Shown: positions 40,897-49,957, counted from the first letter of the stretch. The stretch is 64,000 bases of DNA from DATAXP01 sp963708675 (GCA_963708675.1 CAVPTO010000004.1:248001-312000); one strand, 5' to 3'. The notes: a model not told the origin generated them from the letters alone. Numbers and translations: made by a program.

Positions 40897-42675
40897 ATGA
40901 GCAGTGTGACTGAGCAGCAGAAGATTGAAACCACGTTACGCCCATCAGGCTTCGCGCGATTGCGAGGGCTGTGGGCGGCGGTGGCGATGCTTGCGGTATT
41001 TTGGGCGACGCTCGCGGTTCTCGACGCGATGGAACTGACGATGTTCCAGCGGTTCGTCTCGCGGATGGCCACACACGCAATACTGTTGCTTACGTTCGTG
41101 GGCTGGTGGCTGTTCAATCGCCAGTACAGCCGCAGCGATCGCTGGCTGGCGCTGGCGGTGACCTTTGGTGGATGGATTGCCGCGAGTCTGGTGGCCGATC
41201 CAACGGTGAAGTGGTTTGGCCTGCTGCTGTTCGGGCTGCCGTGGGCATTCACGCTTTGGACCGGGTGGATGCTCCTGTCACGTGATCGCTCGTTGAGCGT
41301 GCAACGCGCAGGCTTCGCGGCCGTGATGTTGATCGTGTGGAGCGTCGGCGCGTGCCTGCGATGGGACGGCCTGGACGGTCATCAGAAATCGGTGATGAGC
41401 TGGCGGTGGCAGCCCACGGCCGAGCAGCGATTCCTGACCGAGCATGCCTCGGTGACGCCAAGCAAGGACGCCGTCCCCGTCGCCACAAAAGAGTTGCAAG
41501 TGCGGCCGGGCGATTGGCCGGAGTTCCGTGGCGCTCAGCGCGATGGTCGCGTACACGGCACGAACGTCACCGGCGATTGGAACGCGAAACCGCCGAAGCT
41601 CGTCTGGAAGCAGCGCGTCGGCCCCGCATGGTCGAGCGTGTGCATCGTCGACGACAAGCTCTTCACGCAAGAACAACGCGGCGACTCCGAGGCGATCGTC
41701 TGTTACGACGCTTCGACCGGTAAAGAAGTCTGGGCCGAAACCGAGGCGTTGCGATTCAACGAGGCACTGTCGGGCGCAGGGCCTCGCAGCACGCCGACGT
41801 TTAGCCACGGCAAGTTGCTGACGATCGGCGGCACGGGATGGCTGAGTTGCCTCGATGCCGCGACCGGCAAGGTGCTGTGGTCGCACGATACGGTGGCCGA
41901 AACCGGCGCCGCGACGCCGCAGTGGGGCGTGTCCGATTCGCCGCTCGTGGTGGGCGATCTGGTGATCGCGTACGCCGGCGGGACCGAAGATCGCGGACTG
42001 CTTGCGTATCGCGTCGACAACGGCGAGGTGGTGTGGAACATCGCCGCTGGCAAGCAAAGTTATAACTCGCCGGAGTTGCTGACGATCGACGGCGTGCCGC
42101 AGGTGCTCATGCACAGCGACACAGGTATCGTGGCCGTCGAACCCGCGACAGGAAAAACGTTGTGGAACATTCCGAGCGACGATCCCATGGCGACGCCGAT
42201 CGTTCAGCCGCAATTGGTGGCTGATGGTCAACTGCTCGTCACCGACGGCGACGGTCTCTGCCTCTTCGATGTGAAGCGGGACGGCGGCAAGTGGACGGTC
42301 GCGCAGCGCTGGAAGTCGAAGGCGTTGAAGCCGTCGTTCAACGACGTCGTCGTTTTCGGCGAGCACATCTATGGCTTCGACGATGGCATCTTCGGTTGCA
42401 TGAATCTGGCCGACGGCAAGCGATGCTGGAAGCGTGGCCGCTACGGACATGGTCAGGTGTTGCTACTGGCCGACGAGGCGTTGTTGCTCGTGATTTCAGA
42501 AAAGGGCGAGGCGGTGCTCGTCGAGGCGAACCCGAACGAGCTCGTCGAGCTTGGCAAGTTCCAGGCGATTACGGGCAAGACGTGGAATCACCCCGTGGTG
42601 GCCCATGGACGCCTGTTCGCGCGGAACGACGAAGAGATGGCGTGTTATGAGTTAACGCCGACGACGACGCGGTAG
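40897..42675 (+). CDS. Membrane protein with PQQ-like beta-propeller
   Basis: A 592-residue protein from ATG 40897 (AAGGAG upstream). The first 160 residues contain about four transmembrane helices (LWAAVAMLAVFWATLAVL, AILLLTFVGWWLF, WLALAVTFGGWIAASLV, FGLLLFGLPWAFTLW) plus a fifth near residue 140. The remainder is a propeller of PQQ/BamB-type repeats, each ending in a Trp-containing strand (CYDASTGKEVW, CLDAATGKVLW, YRVDNGEVVW, VEPATGKTLW). Such proteins are frequent in planctomycetes; whether PQQ is bound is unknown. The gene is followed by a family A repeat into which an insertion sequence has entered. Confidence 0.8.
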   Translation: MSSVTEQQKIETTLRPSGFARLRGLWAAVAMLAVFWATLAVLDAMELTMFQRFVSRMATHAILLLTFVGWWLFNRQYSRSDRWLALAVTFGGWIAASLVADPTVKWFGLLLFGLPWAFTLWTGWMLLSRDRSLSVQRAGFAAVMLIVWSVGACLRWDGLDGHQKSVMSWRWQPTAEQRFLTEHASVTPSKDAVPVATKELQVRPGDWPEFRGAQRDGRVHGTNVTGDWNAKPPKLVWKQRVGPAWSSVCIVDDKLFTQEQRGDSEAIVCYDASTGKEVWAETEALRFNEALSGAGPRSTPTFSHGKLLTIGGTGWLSCLDAATGKVLWSHDTVAETGAATPQWGVSDSPLVVGDLVIAYAGGTEDRGLLAYRVDNGEVVWNIAAGKQSYNSPELLTIDGVPQVLMHSDTGIVAVEPATGKTLWNIPSDDPMATPIVQPQLVADGQLLVTDGDGLCLFDVKRDGGKWTVAQRWKSKALKPSFNDVVVFGEHIYGFDDGIFGCMNLADGKRCWKRGRYGHGQVLLLADEALLLVISEKGEAVLVEANPNELVELGKFQAITGKTWNHPVVAHGRLFARNDEEMACYELTPTTTR

Positions 42676-42691
42676 GCCGTGCCGATGCCAA

Positions 42692-42850
42692 CCCTTCTCC
42701 CTCCGGGAGAAGGTGCCCGAAGGGCGGATGAGGGTGCGTGGTGGCTCGTCTGGCGATGATACGTGCGACACGCGATGGCAGGGATGGGGAGCGCTAGAGT
42801 GCGCGACCCGCCCTCACCCGGCGGCTGCGCCGCCACCCTCTCCCAGAGGG
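42692..42850. repeat. Family A palindromic repeat, copy 7 (split by the IS)
   Basis: Left hairpin CTTCTCCCTCCGGGAGAAG and internal arms are intact, but the right terminal hairpin is interrupted: ...CTCTCCCAGAGGG here and CCCAGAGGGAGAGG resuming at 44326. Removing the insertion and one duplicate restores a normal element. Confidence 0.9.
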
Positions 42851-44325
42851 CTAACCATTGCCCACAATCTTCACTTGGGGTGCTTGGGCACTAGGATAGG
42901 CATGGGGTTGGGGCGAGTCTTGATGAGGAGTGCACGGCGATCGATTGGTCTGGCGAAGAGTTGTCGCGTGTGGATTTGGGGGATGTGCGGCGGGAGTTGA
43001 GACTGATGCGCATCGTGCATTCGCTGGCGATGCATCCCGAGCGGAGTCTGCCGGCAGTGTTCGATAGCAGCGCCGAAGTCAAAGCGGCCTATCGCTTTTT
43101 CGAGAACGACGCAGTCGATCCGCAGGCCATTCTCGCGGCGCATGCGGCCAGCACCGTCGGTCGATGCCAGCAGCACGCGACGGTGCTCGTGGCCCAGGAC
43201 ACGACGGAGATCAACCTGAGCAGCCACCGGTCGACCGCAGGCTTGGGATATTTGGCGAGCGTCAAGTGCCGTGGCCTGTTGGTGCATACGGCGCTGGCGA
43301 TTTCGGCGGGCGGCGTGCCGCTGGGAGTGATCGATCAGCAGCGTTGGACCCGTCCGATCGACGAGTTGGACAAGCGTCATCGCCGTCACGAGCGTGCCAC
43401 GCGCGACAAGGAGAGCCAGCGCTGGATTGATGGCCTGCGCGCGGTGGAGAAGGCGCTGAGCGATCATCCGCAAGCGATCGTCATCGGCGACCGCGAGAGC
43501 GACTTTTACGATCTGTTCGCCGCGGCGCGTCGGCCCCAAGTGCACTTGCTCGTGCGCGTTTGCCGCCAGCAGCGACGTGTCGAGCATCCCGAGCGGTTGT
43601 TGGGCAAGGCGCTCGAGTCGGCCGAGGTGGGTGGCCGAATTCACGTCGAGGTGCCCCGCAGCGGCACGCGCGCGCCACGCCAGGCGAAGCTCGACGTGCG
43701 TTGGCAGGAGCTGACGTGCAAGGCGCCGGGCCAGCGCCGGGACCCGCCGGTCACGCTGCGCTTCGTGCTGGCCGAAGAAGCCGACTGTCCGTCGGGCGAG
43801 TCGCCGATCCGCTGGTGCCTGGCGACCACGCTGCCGGTCACGAGCCTCGAAGATGCGTCGCGTTTGATTCAATACTACGTGTGGCGTTGGCGGATCGAGC
43901 GATTCCACTACACGCTCAAGAGCGGATACCTCGTCGAACAGCAGCAGTTGGGTTGCTTCGACAACGTCGAGCGTGTGGTGGCCGTGCTGAGTGTCGCCGC
44001 TTGGCGCGTGCTGTGGCTGGTCAGTGCAGCCCGCGAGACACCCAGCGCGCCGTGCACCGTGGTGCTCAGCGCCGCCGAATGGCAAGCCTTGTACGCCGTC
44101 ACGCATCGTGGCAAACGCTGGCCCCAGCCGAAGGCTCCGCCGACGATAACCGAAGCCCTCCGCTGGATCGGCCGACTCGGCGGTCATCTCGGTCGCAAGG
44201 CCGACGGATCCCCAGGACTGAAAACCGTCTGGCGTGGCCTCGATGCACTCACCAACATCACCCTCGGCTGGCTCGCCGCAACCCACCCGCCCAACCAACT
44301 CACGCATCTTGTGGGCAATGATTAG
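42851..44325 (+). mobile_element. Complete IS4-family insertion sequence (1475 bp)
   Basis: Terminal inverted repeats are CTAACCATTGCCCACAA on the left and, read inward from the right, CTAATCATTGCCCACAA (16 of 17 matching). The element is flanked on both sides by the 9-base direct repeat CCCAGAGGG (42842-42850 and 44326-44334), the size expected for the IS4/IS50 group. It holds a single transposase gene whose stop codon lies inside the right inverted repeat. It sits between the PQQ-propeller gene and the di-heme cytochrome gene without disrupting either. Confidence 0.95.
42961..44325 (+). CDS. IS4-family (Tn5-like) transposase
   Basis: A DDE transposase of 454 residues if TTG 42961 is used. 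The N-terminal DNA-binding segment (VDLGDVRRELRLMRIV, AAYRFFENDAVDPQAIL) matches the Tn5-like N-terminal domain. Catalytic residues are the Asp in AQDTTEINLS, the Asp in IGDRESDFYDLF, and the Glu in the YREK signature YVWRWRIERFHYTLK. The frame is open upstream to 42895 and contains protein-like DEECTAIDWSGEEL, but has no ATG or GTG there; an ATG at 42923 is in another frame. The start is thus uncertain and may have been lost to an indel. Confidence 0.9.
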   Translation: MSRVDLGDVRRELRLMRIVHSLAMHPERSLPAVFDSSAEVKAAYRFFENDAVDPQAILAAHAASTVGRCQQHATVLVAQDTTEINLSSHRSTAGLGYLASVKCRGLLVHTALAISAGGVPLGVIDQQRWTRPIDELDKRHRRHERATRDKESQRWIDGLRAVEKALSDHPQAIVIGDRESDFYDLFAAARRPQVHLLVRVCRQQRRVEHPERLLGKALESAEVGGRIHVEVPRSGTRAPRQAKLDVRWQELTCKAPGQRRDPPVTLRFVLAEEADCPSGESPIRWCLATTLPVTSLEDASRLIQYYVWRWRIERFHYTLKSGYLVEQQQLGCFDNVERVVAVLSVAAWRVLWLVSAARETPSAPCTVVLSAAEWQALYAVTHRGKRWPQPKAPPTITEALRWIGRLGGHLGRKADGSPGLKTVWRGLDALTNITLGWLAATHPPNQLTHLVGND

Positions 44326-44348
44326 CCCAGAGGGAGAGGAGTTGTTTG

Positions 44349-45740
44349 TCACAACGTCTTCAAATACTCCAGCACCGCGAGTTTCTCATCCTCACCCAAC
44401 GCCTCGGGAAACCGATGCCCCGCGGCGCTTTTGCCGAATTGCCGTGTGTCGAAGTAACGACGTCGCGCCGCCGGCGACTCGACATCGGCCGGAACCTCGC
44501 TCATCGTTGTGATCTCGAGGCCGCCGCGGTCGCGATCGTAACCGTCTTCGGTTCGCGTCCACACCTGCGGCCGCTCGTCGGGATGCAGCACGTGCCATAG
44601 CGTCGGCACCGAGCCGTTGTGGAAATACGGCGCCGAGGCCCACACGCCATCGAGCGGCGGGGCGACGTACCCAACCGGTTCGGTGATCGTTTCAACCTTC
44701 GCATCTTTCGCGAACCAACTGTCGGCGTAGCGCTGACGTGCCGCGGCGTCGAGAGCGTCGAATCGCACGCGGTCGGTGCCGATTTCGTCGATCGCAACAT
44801 GACGCTCGGGATAATGACCGCCGTTGCCATACGTTCCGTGACAGTCGGCGCAAACGCGATTGAACGCCACACGCCCGCGGTCGGCCAGCGATCGGTCGAC
44901 CTCCCAAGGCCAGCGCGGCGCTTCCAGCGATTCGATCCAAGCGGCGATGTCGATGTAGTCGGGCTCCCACGCATCGAACGCGGCACGGTCGTTGCGCGGG
45001 ATGAGCAGGAACTGCATCAGCGATCGCGGCGACTTCGGCGCGAAGCCGTCGATGTAGAGCCGCTGCTTCCGTTTGACGTTCCACCACGGCGGAGCGTCCA
45101 TGTCGTGATGCACCAGTGTCGGCGGCGCTCGTAAGGGTTTCATGCTCAAATCGGGCTCGCGAAGCCCGAGCAGCAGCTTGCCGAACATGACGGCGTTCGT
45201 GGTGCCGATCGAGCCGCCGAGCGGCATCAGCAGCGACCCGCGATCCATGTGCCCGAGCACTTTGCCTTTGCCGATCTTCGTCGCGCGCACTTCTTCGACG
45301 AGCGTCTGCAAGGCGTACAGCGAGTTGGGAGCGCCAGGGATGACCTGCCCCGCGACTTTGCCGTTGTGGCAGGCAAAACAGTTCATCGCCCACCCGCGGT
45401 TATGCGGGTTCGACGTGTCGTCGTGCATCTCGACGTATTGCAGCAGACTGCCGTCGCCACCGTGCCCCGGCGCGTCGGTCAGACCGTAACGAGCCATCGC
45501 CATGCGTCGCCGCTTGGCGGGAGTCGCCTGCTCGGCCTGCGTGCGGAGCGGCTCTTCCCACAGTTTCCAGAGCTGATCGAAGGTTTCGTCGTCGAAGTCG
45601 GGTGGCAGATACGCCTTCGTCGTCAGCCAACGATAGCCGCGATCGGCCGGCGTTTCGGGCCGATGCACCGCCCGCTCAGCCGCGAAGAGAAGTGAACCAC
45701 AACCGAAGATGAGTAGTGCCAGCCGTGCCCTGCCATCCAT
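44349..45740 (-). CDS. Exported di-heme cytochrome c
   Basis: A 463-residue protein with an export signal (residues 1-21). Two heme c sites are visible: CFACH (Cys121, Cys124, His125) and CADCH (Cys297, Cys300, His301). The C-terminal region with VGYVAPPLDGVWASAPYFHNGSVPTLWHVL is typical of the cytochrome c peroxidase / MauG / RoxA-related superfamily, where the FHNGSVPTL segment follows the second heme. It likely acts in periplasmic electron transfer or peroxide or oxygen chemistry. The stop lies about 15 bases from the target-site duplication of the IS. Confidence 0.85.
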   Translation of the reverse strand: MDGRARLALLIFGCGSLLFAAERAVHRPETPADRGYRWLTTKAYLPPDFDDETFDQLWKLWEEPLRTQAEQATPAKRRRMAMARYGLTDAPGHGGDGSLLQYVEMHDDTSNPHNRGWAMNCFACHNGKVAGQVIPGAPNSLYALQTLVEEVRATKIGKGKVLGHMDRGSLLMPLGGSIGTTNAVMFGKLLLGLREPDLSMKPLRAPPTLVHHDMDAPPWWNVKRKQRLYIDGFAPKSPRSLMQFLLIPRNDRAAFDAWEPDYIDIAAWIESLEAPRWPWEVDRSLADRGRVAFNRVCADCHGTYGNGGHYPERHVAIDEIGTDRVRFDALDAAARQRYADSWFAKDAKVETITEPVGYVAPPLDGVWASAPYFHNGSVPTLWHVLHPDERPQVWTRTEDGYDRDRGGLEITTMSEVPADVESPAARRRYFDTRQFGKSAAGHRFPEALGEDEKLAVLEYLKTL

Positions 45741-46073
45741 GATCGCGTTGTCCGTCGAGAGGTGCGTCCGTCAAAGTGTGCGAGCCGTCGCACTCCTTCG
45801 AGTCTAGGGGCGCGGAGCCGCGAGACAATCAACGCGACGGAGGGGAGAGGTCGCGAGCGCTGTGAAGTGCACGGCGCGAAGCCCGCGGACGGCCGTCCGT
45901 GGGCTCGGGGTGGCGCAATCACGTGCGATCAATGTTCTGCGATCAGAAAAGTTCGCCTCGTCGGCAAACCTTCGCGCATGAAAAGAGCTGCCGCCGGCGA
46001 TGCGCGGGCGACAGCTCGGGCGATGATTCGCGTTGCCCGGAAATGTTATATCCGGAAATGTTACGTCGCGGTG
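45741..46073. other. Gene-free stretch with a short tandem repeat
   Basis: No convincing gene. An open frame at 45762-46229 on the plus strand is low complexity and runs into the antisense of the lipoprotein. Near 46040-46066 the word CCGGAAATGTTA occurs twice in tandem, just after the lipoprotein stop; its meaning is unknown. Confidence 0.4.
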
Positions 46074-47378
46074 CTACTGGCCGTAGCCGGGCACCGAGAT
46101 GGCCGACGACGCACTGCCGGTCGGGGCGGCCGACGCGCCAGCACCGTAGCTGCCGTAGCGGTCACCCACGGGCGAGGCCGCGGCGCTCGGCGGGCTGTAG
46201 CTCGCGGGGCTGCTGGTAGCTGGAGTTGACGAGTAACTGACTGCCTGCACCGGGGTCGAACCGGTCGGCGTGCTGGCACTCGGGGCGTATTCCTTGGTGC
46301 TGCCCGGTCGATACGGGGCGTTGCCGGCCGGCGATTGAGCGGGCGTCGAAGCCGGCGAGGCGGCTGGCGTACCGTAGCCGGGCGGCGAGTAACCCGTGGC
46401 TCCCGGCGTGTAACCGGTTTGGCCAGGCACATAGTTGTTCGGCGTCGAGCCCGCCGTGGTCGGATAGCCGGTCGATGCCGGAGCGGATGCGCCGTAGCGA
46501 GAGCCGGCGGCCACACTGGCCGGGGTGTCGCCGTAGCGCTGGGCTTGGGCGGTGCGAATCGGTTCCGATGCTGCGGGGCTAGTGACGGCCGGGGCTGCAG
46601 TGTCGACATATCGGCCAGCGACCGGAGCGGCAGCGGCCGGCGCAGCGTACTCGGTGCTGTAGCCACCTTGCGGAGCAGTTGGCACCGCAGGGGCGGTGTA
46701 GCCTGCGGGCGTCGTGGCGGGATAACCGGCCGGCGCCGCGGTTGCCGGATAGCTGGCCGGAGTAGCGCCTGCCGAGGCTTGAGCCGTCGCGCCAGCGGTG
46801 TAGCTGGCGGGCGTCGAAGCGTACGGGTTCGCCGTGGGCGTCGCAGTCGCGGCATACGGATTGGCTGCTGTCGGCGCCTTCGGGGCAGATCCGACGGTGG
46901 CCGCATATTGCTGTGGCGGCGCGTAGCCTGGCGATTGTGTCTGAGCATACTGCTGCGTCGGTGCGCGACCGGCGAACGGATCGCCACTTGTCGCAGGCGT
47001 CGACGGTGCACCGGCATAGTTGCCGGGATAACTGCTTGGTTGTGAATAGCCAGTGGCCGCGTAAGGCGACGCGCCCGGTGTTGCGGCGGTGGCGCCGGCA
47101 TAGCCCGCGGCAGGCGGATAGCCCGGCGTGGCGGCAGTAGCTGCCGTCTGACCGACCGTGCTGCTCGTGCTTCCGGAAGGGGTGCTGATCGTAGCCGGTA
47201 CAGCCGTAGACGACGGAAGCGACGGATAGCTCGGTGCTGCGGCGTTGCTTGCGTATTGGGCGCCGGTCGGAGCCTTCTTGCTGGCGAACGGCCAACTCAT
47301 TTTGCTGCCGCTCTTGCAACCACAAACGCCGGCAATAGCCAGACCGACGATCAACAGCCGCGGTGACATCGCGCGCAT
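46074..47378 (-). CDS. Low-complexity Ala/Pro/Ser/Thr/Tyr-rich lipoprotein
   Basis: A 434-residue protein with a lipoprotein signal: a hydrophobic stretch ending in VGLAIAGVCGC, with the lipid-anchored Cys at about residue 21. Beyond residue 40 it is almost entirely Ala, Pro, Ser, Thr, Gly and Tyr, with recurring units such as GYPATT, GYTAP, NPYAAT and GYSPPGYG, and only scattered charges. There is no predicted globular domain. It is likely anchored to a membrane and extended, perhaps spanning the periplasm or decorating the surface. ATG 47369 is an alternative start. Long open frames in two other readings are composition artefacts. Confidence 0.75.
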   Translation of the reverse strand: MRAMSPRLLIVGLAIAGVCGCKSGSKMSWPFASKKAPTGAQYASNAAAPSYPSLPSSTAVPATISTPSGSTSSTVGQTAATAATPGYPPAAGYAGATAATPGASPYAATGYSQPSSYPGNYAGAPSTPATSGDPFAGRAPTQQYAQTQSPGYAPPQQYAATVGSAPKAPTAANPYAATATPTANPYASTPASYTAGATAQASAGATPASYPATAAPAGYPATTPAGYTAPAVPTAPQGGYSTEYAAPAAAAPVAGRYVDTAAPAVTSPAASEPIRTAQAQRYGDTPASVAAGSRYGASAPASTGYPTTAGSTPNNYVPGQTGYTPGATGYSPPGYGTPAASPASTPAQSPAGNAPYRPGSTKEYAPSASTPTGSTPVQAVSYSSTPATSSPASYSPPSAAASPVGDRYGSYGAGASAAPTGSASSAISVPGYGQ

Positions 47379-47711
47379 CGTGCGAGCCCTTTGCTAGGGA
47401 AATTGGAAAGCGTGACGCTCGAGGCGATTGGCATCATGCCACGCTAGTCGAGCGACAGTTTTTGTTCGTGGGGACGGAGATTTTGGGAAGGAGACGAGCG
47501 GGTTCTGCGAGCCGAACGGCCAAATCAGAACGGAATGTACTGCCTAGGTAGATCGGTCGTCGGGGGCGGTTGGATTCAACCTAAACCGAAAACTTCTCCC
47601 CATAGGAAAACTCAACGGTCTGCCCACCAGCGCAAGGGAGCGGGATTATAGGAGGGCGCTTCGGCCGGTCAATGTCACTTTGTCCGACGGGCGTGTCCAT
47701 ATCGCTTGGTT
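47379..47711. other. Intergenic region upstream of the lipoprotein
   Basis: No gene seen. The region directly upstream of the 47378 start should contain the lipoprotein promoter. Open frames crossing 47581-47964 overlap the kinase-like gene and look like shadows. Confidence 0.4.
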
Positions 47712-47786
47712 GTTTAGCCGGCGAGCTTGCTTGCCGCGTATGGTGATGCAATCCCGCACCGCGACGAGCAAGCTCGCCGGCTAAAC
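47712..47786. repeat. Palindromic repeat, family C copy 2
   Basis: Arms GTTTAGCCGGCGAGCTTGCT and the complement AGCAAGCTCGCCGGCTAAAC; same family as 27460-27525. It lies just downstream of the kinase-like gene. Confidence 0.85.
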
Positions 47787-47816
47787 GTGCGAAAATGAGT
47801 GCGTGCATGCAAGCGC

Positions 47817-48593
47817 TCACGCCAAGGCCGCCGCCATCAACGGCGTGCGCTCCACTGTCGAATGATTTGCTGTCGAAAGATTCGCCATCGCGCGCTCGCT
47901 GGCATGATTGCGCAAGCGTGTCATCGCGTCGATCACCATCTCGCTGCACTCGGCCATCGACCATCGCGAGGTGTTCAGCACCAGGTCGTAGCGCGTGTCA
48001 TCGGTCGTGTCGCAATGAAAGTGATCGAGTACGAAGCGCCGTTGCTGGCTCTCCGTCTGATCGATCACATGCTCGGCGGCTCGCGGTGTCAGGCCACGCT
48101 GCTTCGCAATCGTATCGATGCGCGACTCGCGCGGCGCCACCACGCGAACTCGCAGCGTACAACTCGGCGGCAACAGGTGCGCCGCGCCGCGGCCAACGAT
48201 CACGCAATGTCCGCGTGCCGCCAGGCCCACGATCGTTTCGATCAGATGCGTGGCGTACGCGTTCTCGCTGACCTTCGATCCCATGACGAACGACTCGGCA
48301 AAGGCTTCGAGCCAACTCACGTGTCGTTCGTCGACACTCTCCAGCAAGTTGACACGAACGTGCATGTCGGTCGCGATCTGTTCGAGCAACTCGCGGTCGT
48401 ACACGTTCCAACCCAAACGATTGCCGACGTCGCGAGCCAACTCACTTCCGCGAGCGCCCATCTGTCGGCTAATGGCGATCGTGCACTTTGGCGACAACGA
48501 AGTGGTTCGCGTGTCGCCGTTGTCCTTGGCTTCGCGATGCAGATGGGCTCGAATCAGCGACTCAGAAACATCGAGCGTCATTTTGTCCGTCAT
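47817..48593 (-). CDS. Cytidylate-kinase-like P-loop protein
   Basis: A 258-residue protein of the cytidylate-kinase-like group (PF13189 type). The start is ATG 48593, with GGAAGGAA seven bases upstream. The segment TIAISRQMGARGSELARDVG takes the place of a P-loop, LGWNVYDRELLEQIA follows as in family members, and VGRGAAHLLP plus RVVAPRESRID match the nucleotide-kinase core. Family proteins are widespread but rarely characterised, and nucleotide kinase activity is unproven. Upstream divergence is empty apart from a palindromic repeat. Confidence 0.75.
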   Translation of the reverse strand: MTDKMTLDVSESLIRAHLHREAKDNGDTRTTSLSPKCTIAISRQMGARGSELARDVGNRLGWNVYDRELLEQIATDMHVRVNLLESVDERHVSWLEAFAESFVMGSKVSENAYATHLIETIVGLAARGHCVIVGRGAAHLLPPSCTLRVRVVAPRESRIDTIAKQRGLTPRAAEHVIDQTESQQRRFVLDHFHCDTTDDTRYDLVLNTSRWSMAECSEMVIDAMTRLRNHASERAMANLSTANHSTVERTPLMAAALA

Positions 48594-48773
48594 GGCAATT
48601 CCTTCCGCGAAAGAACAGCGGTGTGCCCCACGACGACTCAGCAGCCCCGTCAATCGCTGCTAATATCGGCATACTCCTTCTACGTGTCGACGTCAACTTT
48701 GCGACGATGTCAGAGATGAAATGTTGGTTATTGCACTCGCGACTGAATGTCGCGAATCACGTTACGACATCGA

Positions 48774-48883
48774 CATAAAGCCGCGACCGTTGGTCGCGCT
48801 GGTTGCCCCAAGCGCGGTTGCCCCACAATGGTGAATGCGTCGCGCATGATTCATGCAGCGCGACCACCGGTCGCGGCTTTATG
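48774..48883. repeat. Palindromic repeat, family D
   Basis: Arms CATAAAGCCGCGACCGTTGG (left) and the near-complement CCGGTCGCGGCTTTATG (right) flank a short core. The right arm supplies the TAA stop (48879-48881, minus strand) of the ferredoxin-like gene. Confidence 0.85.
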
Positions 48884-49907
48884 CGAAGCCATCCAACTCG
48901 TCGATCAGTGCGTCAAGTTCGTCCTTTGGACGTGACGATTCTTCGGTGCGACGACGCGGAATGCCGACGCTTTCGCCCACCGCGTCGCGACCTGCGGCAA
49001 CGAGTTCGACATCGCGCTCGAGCACCGCGACGTGCAGCCCATCCGGCGCGCCGAACAACTTCGACAGGTCGATCTTCAGCCCCCCTGCCTCGCCGTCGGG
49101 ACTTCCCGCGATCGCCGGCGATTTGTGCTGCGGGAAGATGATCGCGTTCTCAGGACACACGCGACTGCAGGCCGGGCATCCCTTGCGGCAATTGTCGGGC
49201 TGCTCGACGAGAATCGTCTCGGCGCGATCGACGCCATACACGCCGAACAGGCAGAAGTCGATGCACTCCATGCAATTCGTGCAGCGACTGTAATCGATCA
49301 CCGGATACCAACGTCGCGCTGGTTCTTCGGCGATGCGGGTTGGTTCGACCGGTGCAGCCGCGGTCGCTGATATGGCAGGCGCCGGCGCTTCGAGTTTGAT
49401 CGGCCCACCGATCGACGAAAGCAGATCGACCGTTTGCACCGATGCCTCAGCGACGATGCGCATCACCTCGGCCACATAACGCCGCGGGTCGTCGCTCACG
49501 CGCAGATCGAGACAGTGAATCGTGCGGTTCGGCATCGGCCGCACGTCGGCCACGCGTTGCTTGTCGCCATTTGTTTCAACTTCCTGCGTTTCGCTCTCGG
49601 CAGAATCTTCGTCGTCGGGCTCCTCTTCGCCGACGAGCAGTGTCGTACCGAAGCGGCCACGAATGCCGTTGCGATCGAGTGTCCAAAACGCCGCGCGCGG
49701 AAACAGCCAACTCACGACGATCATGTTCCCTGGCACGCCTTGCAGGCAAAGCATCCCGGTGCCGCCCGGCTTCAGGTCGTACAGATGCGGTACGACGAGC
49801 ACCTCGATGCCACGCAGCCCGAGCAACGACGTAACCAGATCCTCTTCAAGCTTTCGCTTGAGCGGATTGGCGCTCTGACCTTGTGAGATGACGACTGCGA
49901 GTGACAT
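48879..49907 (-). CDS. Two-cluster ferredoxin-like protein, third gene of radical-SAM operon
   Basis: A 342-residue protein from ATG 49907. The first 190 residues are an unrecognised domain (MSLAVVISQGQSANPLKRKL, VVPHLYDLKPGG, FPRAAFWTLD, RTIHCLDLRVSDDPRRY). A ferredoxin domain follows with CTNCMECIDFC and, about 25 residues on, CRKGCPACSRVCP, enough for two 4Fe-4S clusters, the second with an unusual C-x3-C-x2-C-x3-C spacing. A charged tail ends in DELDALIDELDGFA. It follows the H-protein and radical-SAM genes on the same strand. It may deliver electrons to, or act with, the lipoyl-like carrier; no pathway is established. Confidence 0.75.
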   Translation of the reverse strand: MSLAVVISQGQSANPLKRKLEEDLVTSLLGLRGIEVLVVPHLYDLKPGGTGMLCLQGVPGNMIVVSWLFPRAAFWTLDRNGIRGRFGTTLLVGEEEPDDEDSAESETQEVETNGDKQRVADVRPMPNRTIHCLDLRVSDDPRRYVAEVMRIVAEASVQTVDLLSSIGGPIKLEAPAPAISATAAAPVEPTRIAEEPARRWYPVIDYSRCTNCMECIDFCLFGVYGVDRAETILVEQPDNCRKGCPACSRVCPENAIIFPQHKSPAIAGSPDGEAGGLKIDLSKLFGAPDGLHVAVLERDVELVAAGRDAVGESVGIPRRRTEESSRPKDELDALIDELDGFA

Positions 49908-49916
49908 GGGGGGGCT

Positions 49917-49957
49917 GGTGAGTAGGTTAATTGGTGAGTAGGTGAGTAAGTAAGTGA
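49917..49957. repeat. Short GGTGAGTA direct repeats
   Basis: The words GGTGAGTAGGT, GGTGAGTAGGTGAGTA and AGTAAGTAAG occur one after another in the gap between the H-protein and ferredoxin genes, upstream of the 49907 start. There is no Shine-Dalgarno site here. Confidence 0.6.

Noticed and set aside
42871..44352. Long minus-strand open frame of 493 codons across the IS
   Set aside because: It is the antisense of the DDE transposase, whose catalytic motifs are unambiguous on the plus strand.
46335..47045. Plus-strand Arg/Gly-rich frame and a second minus-strand frame at 46061-47101
   Set aside because: Both result from the repetitive composition of the lipoprotein gene; only the lipoprotein frame has a signal peptide.
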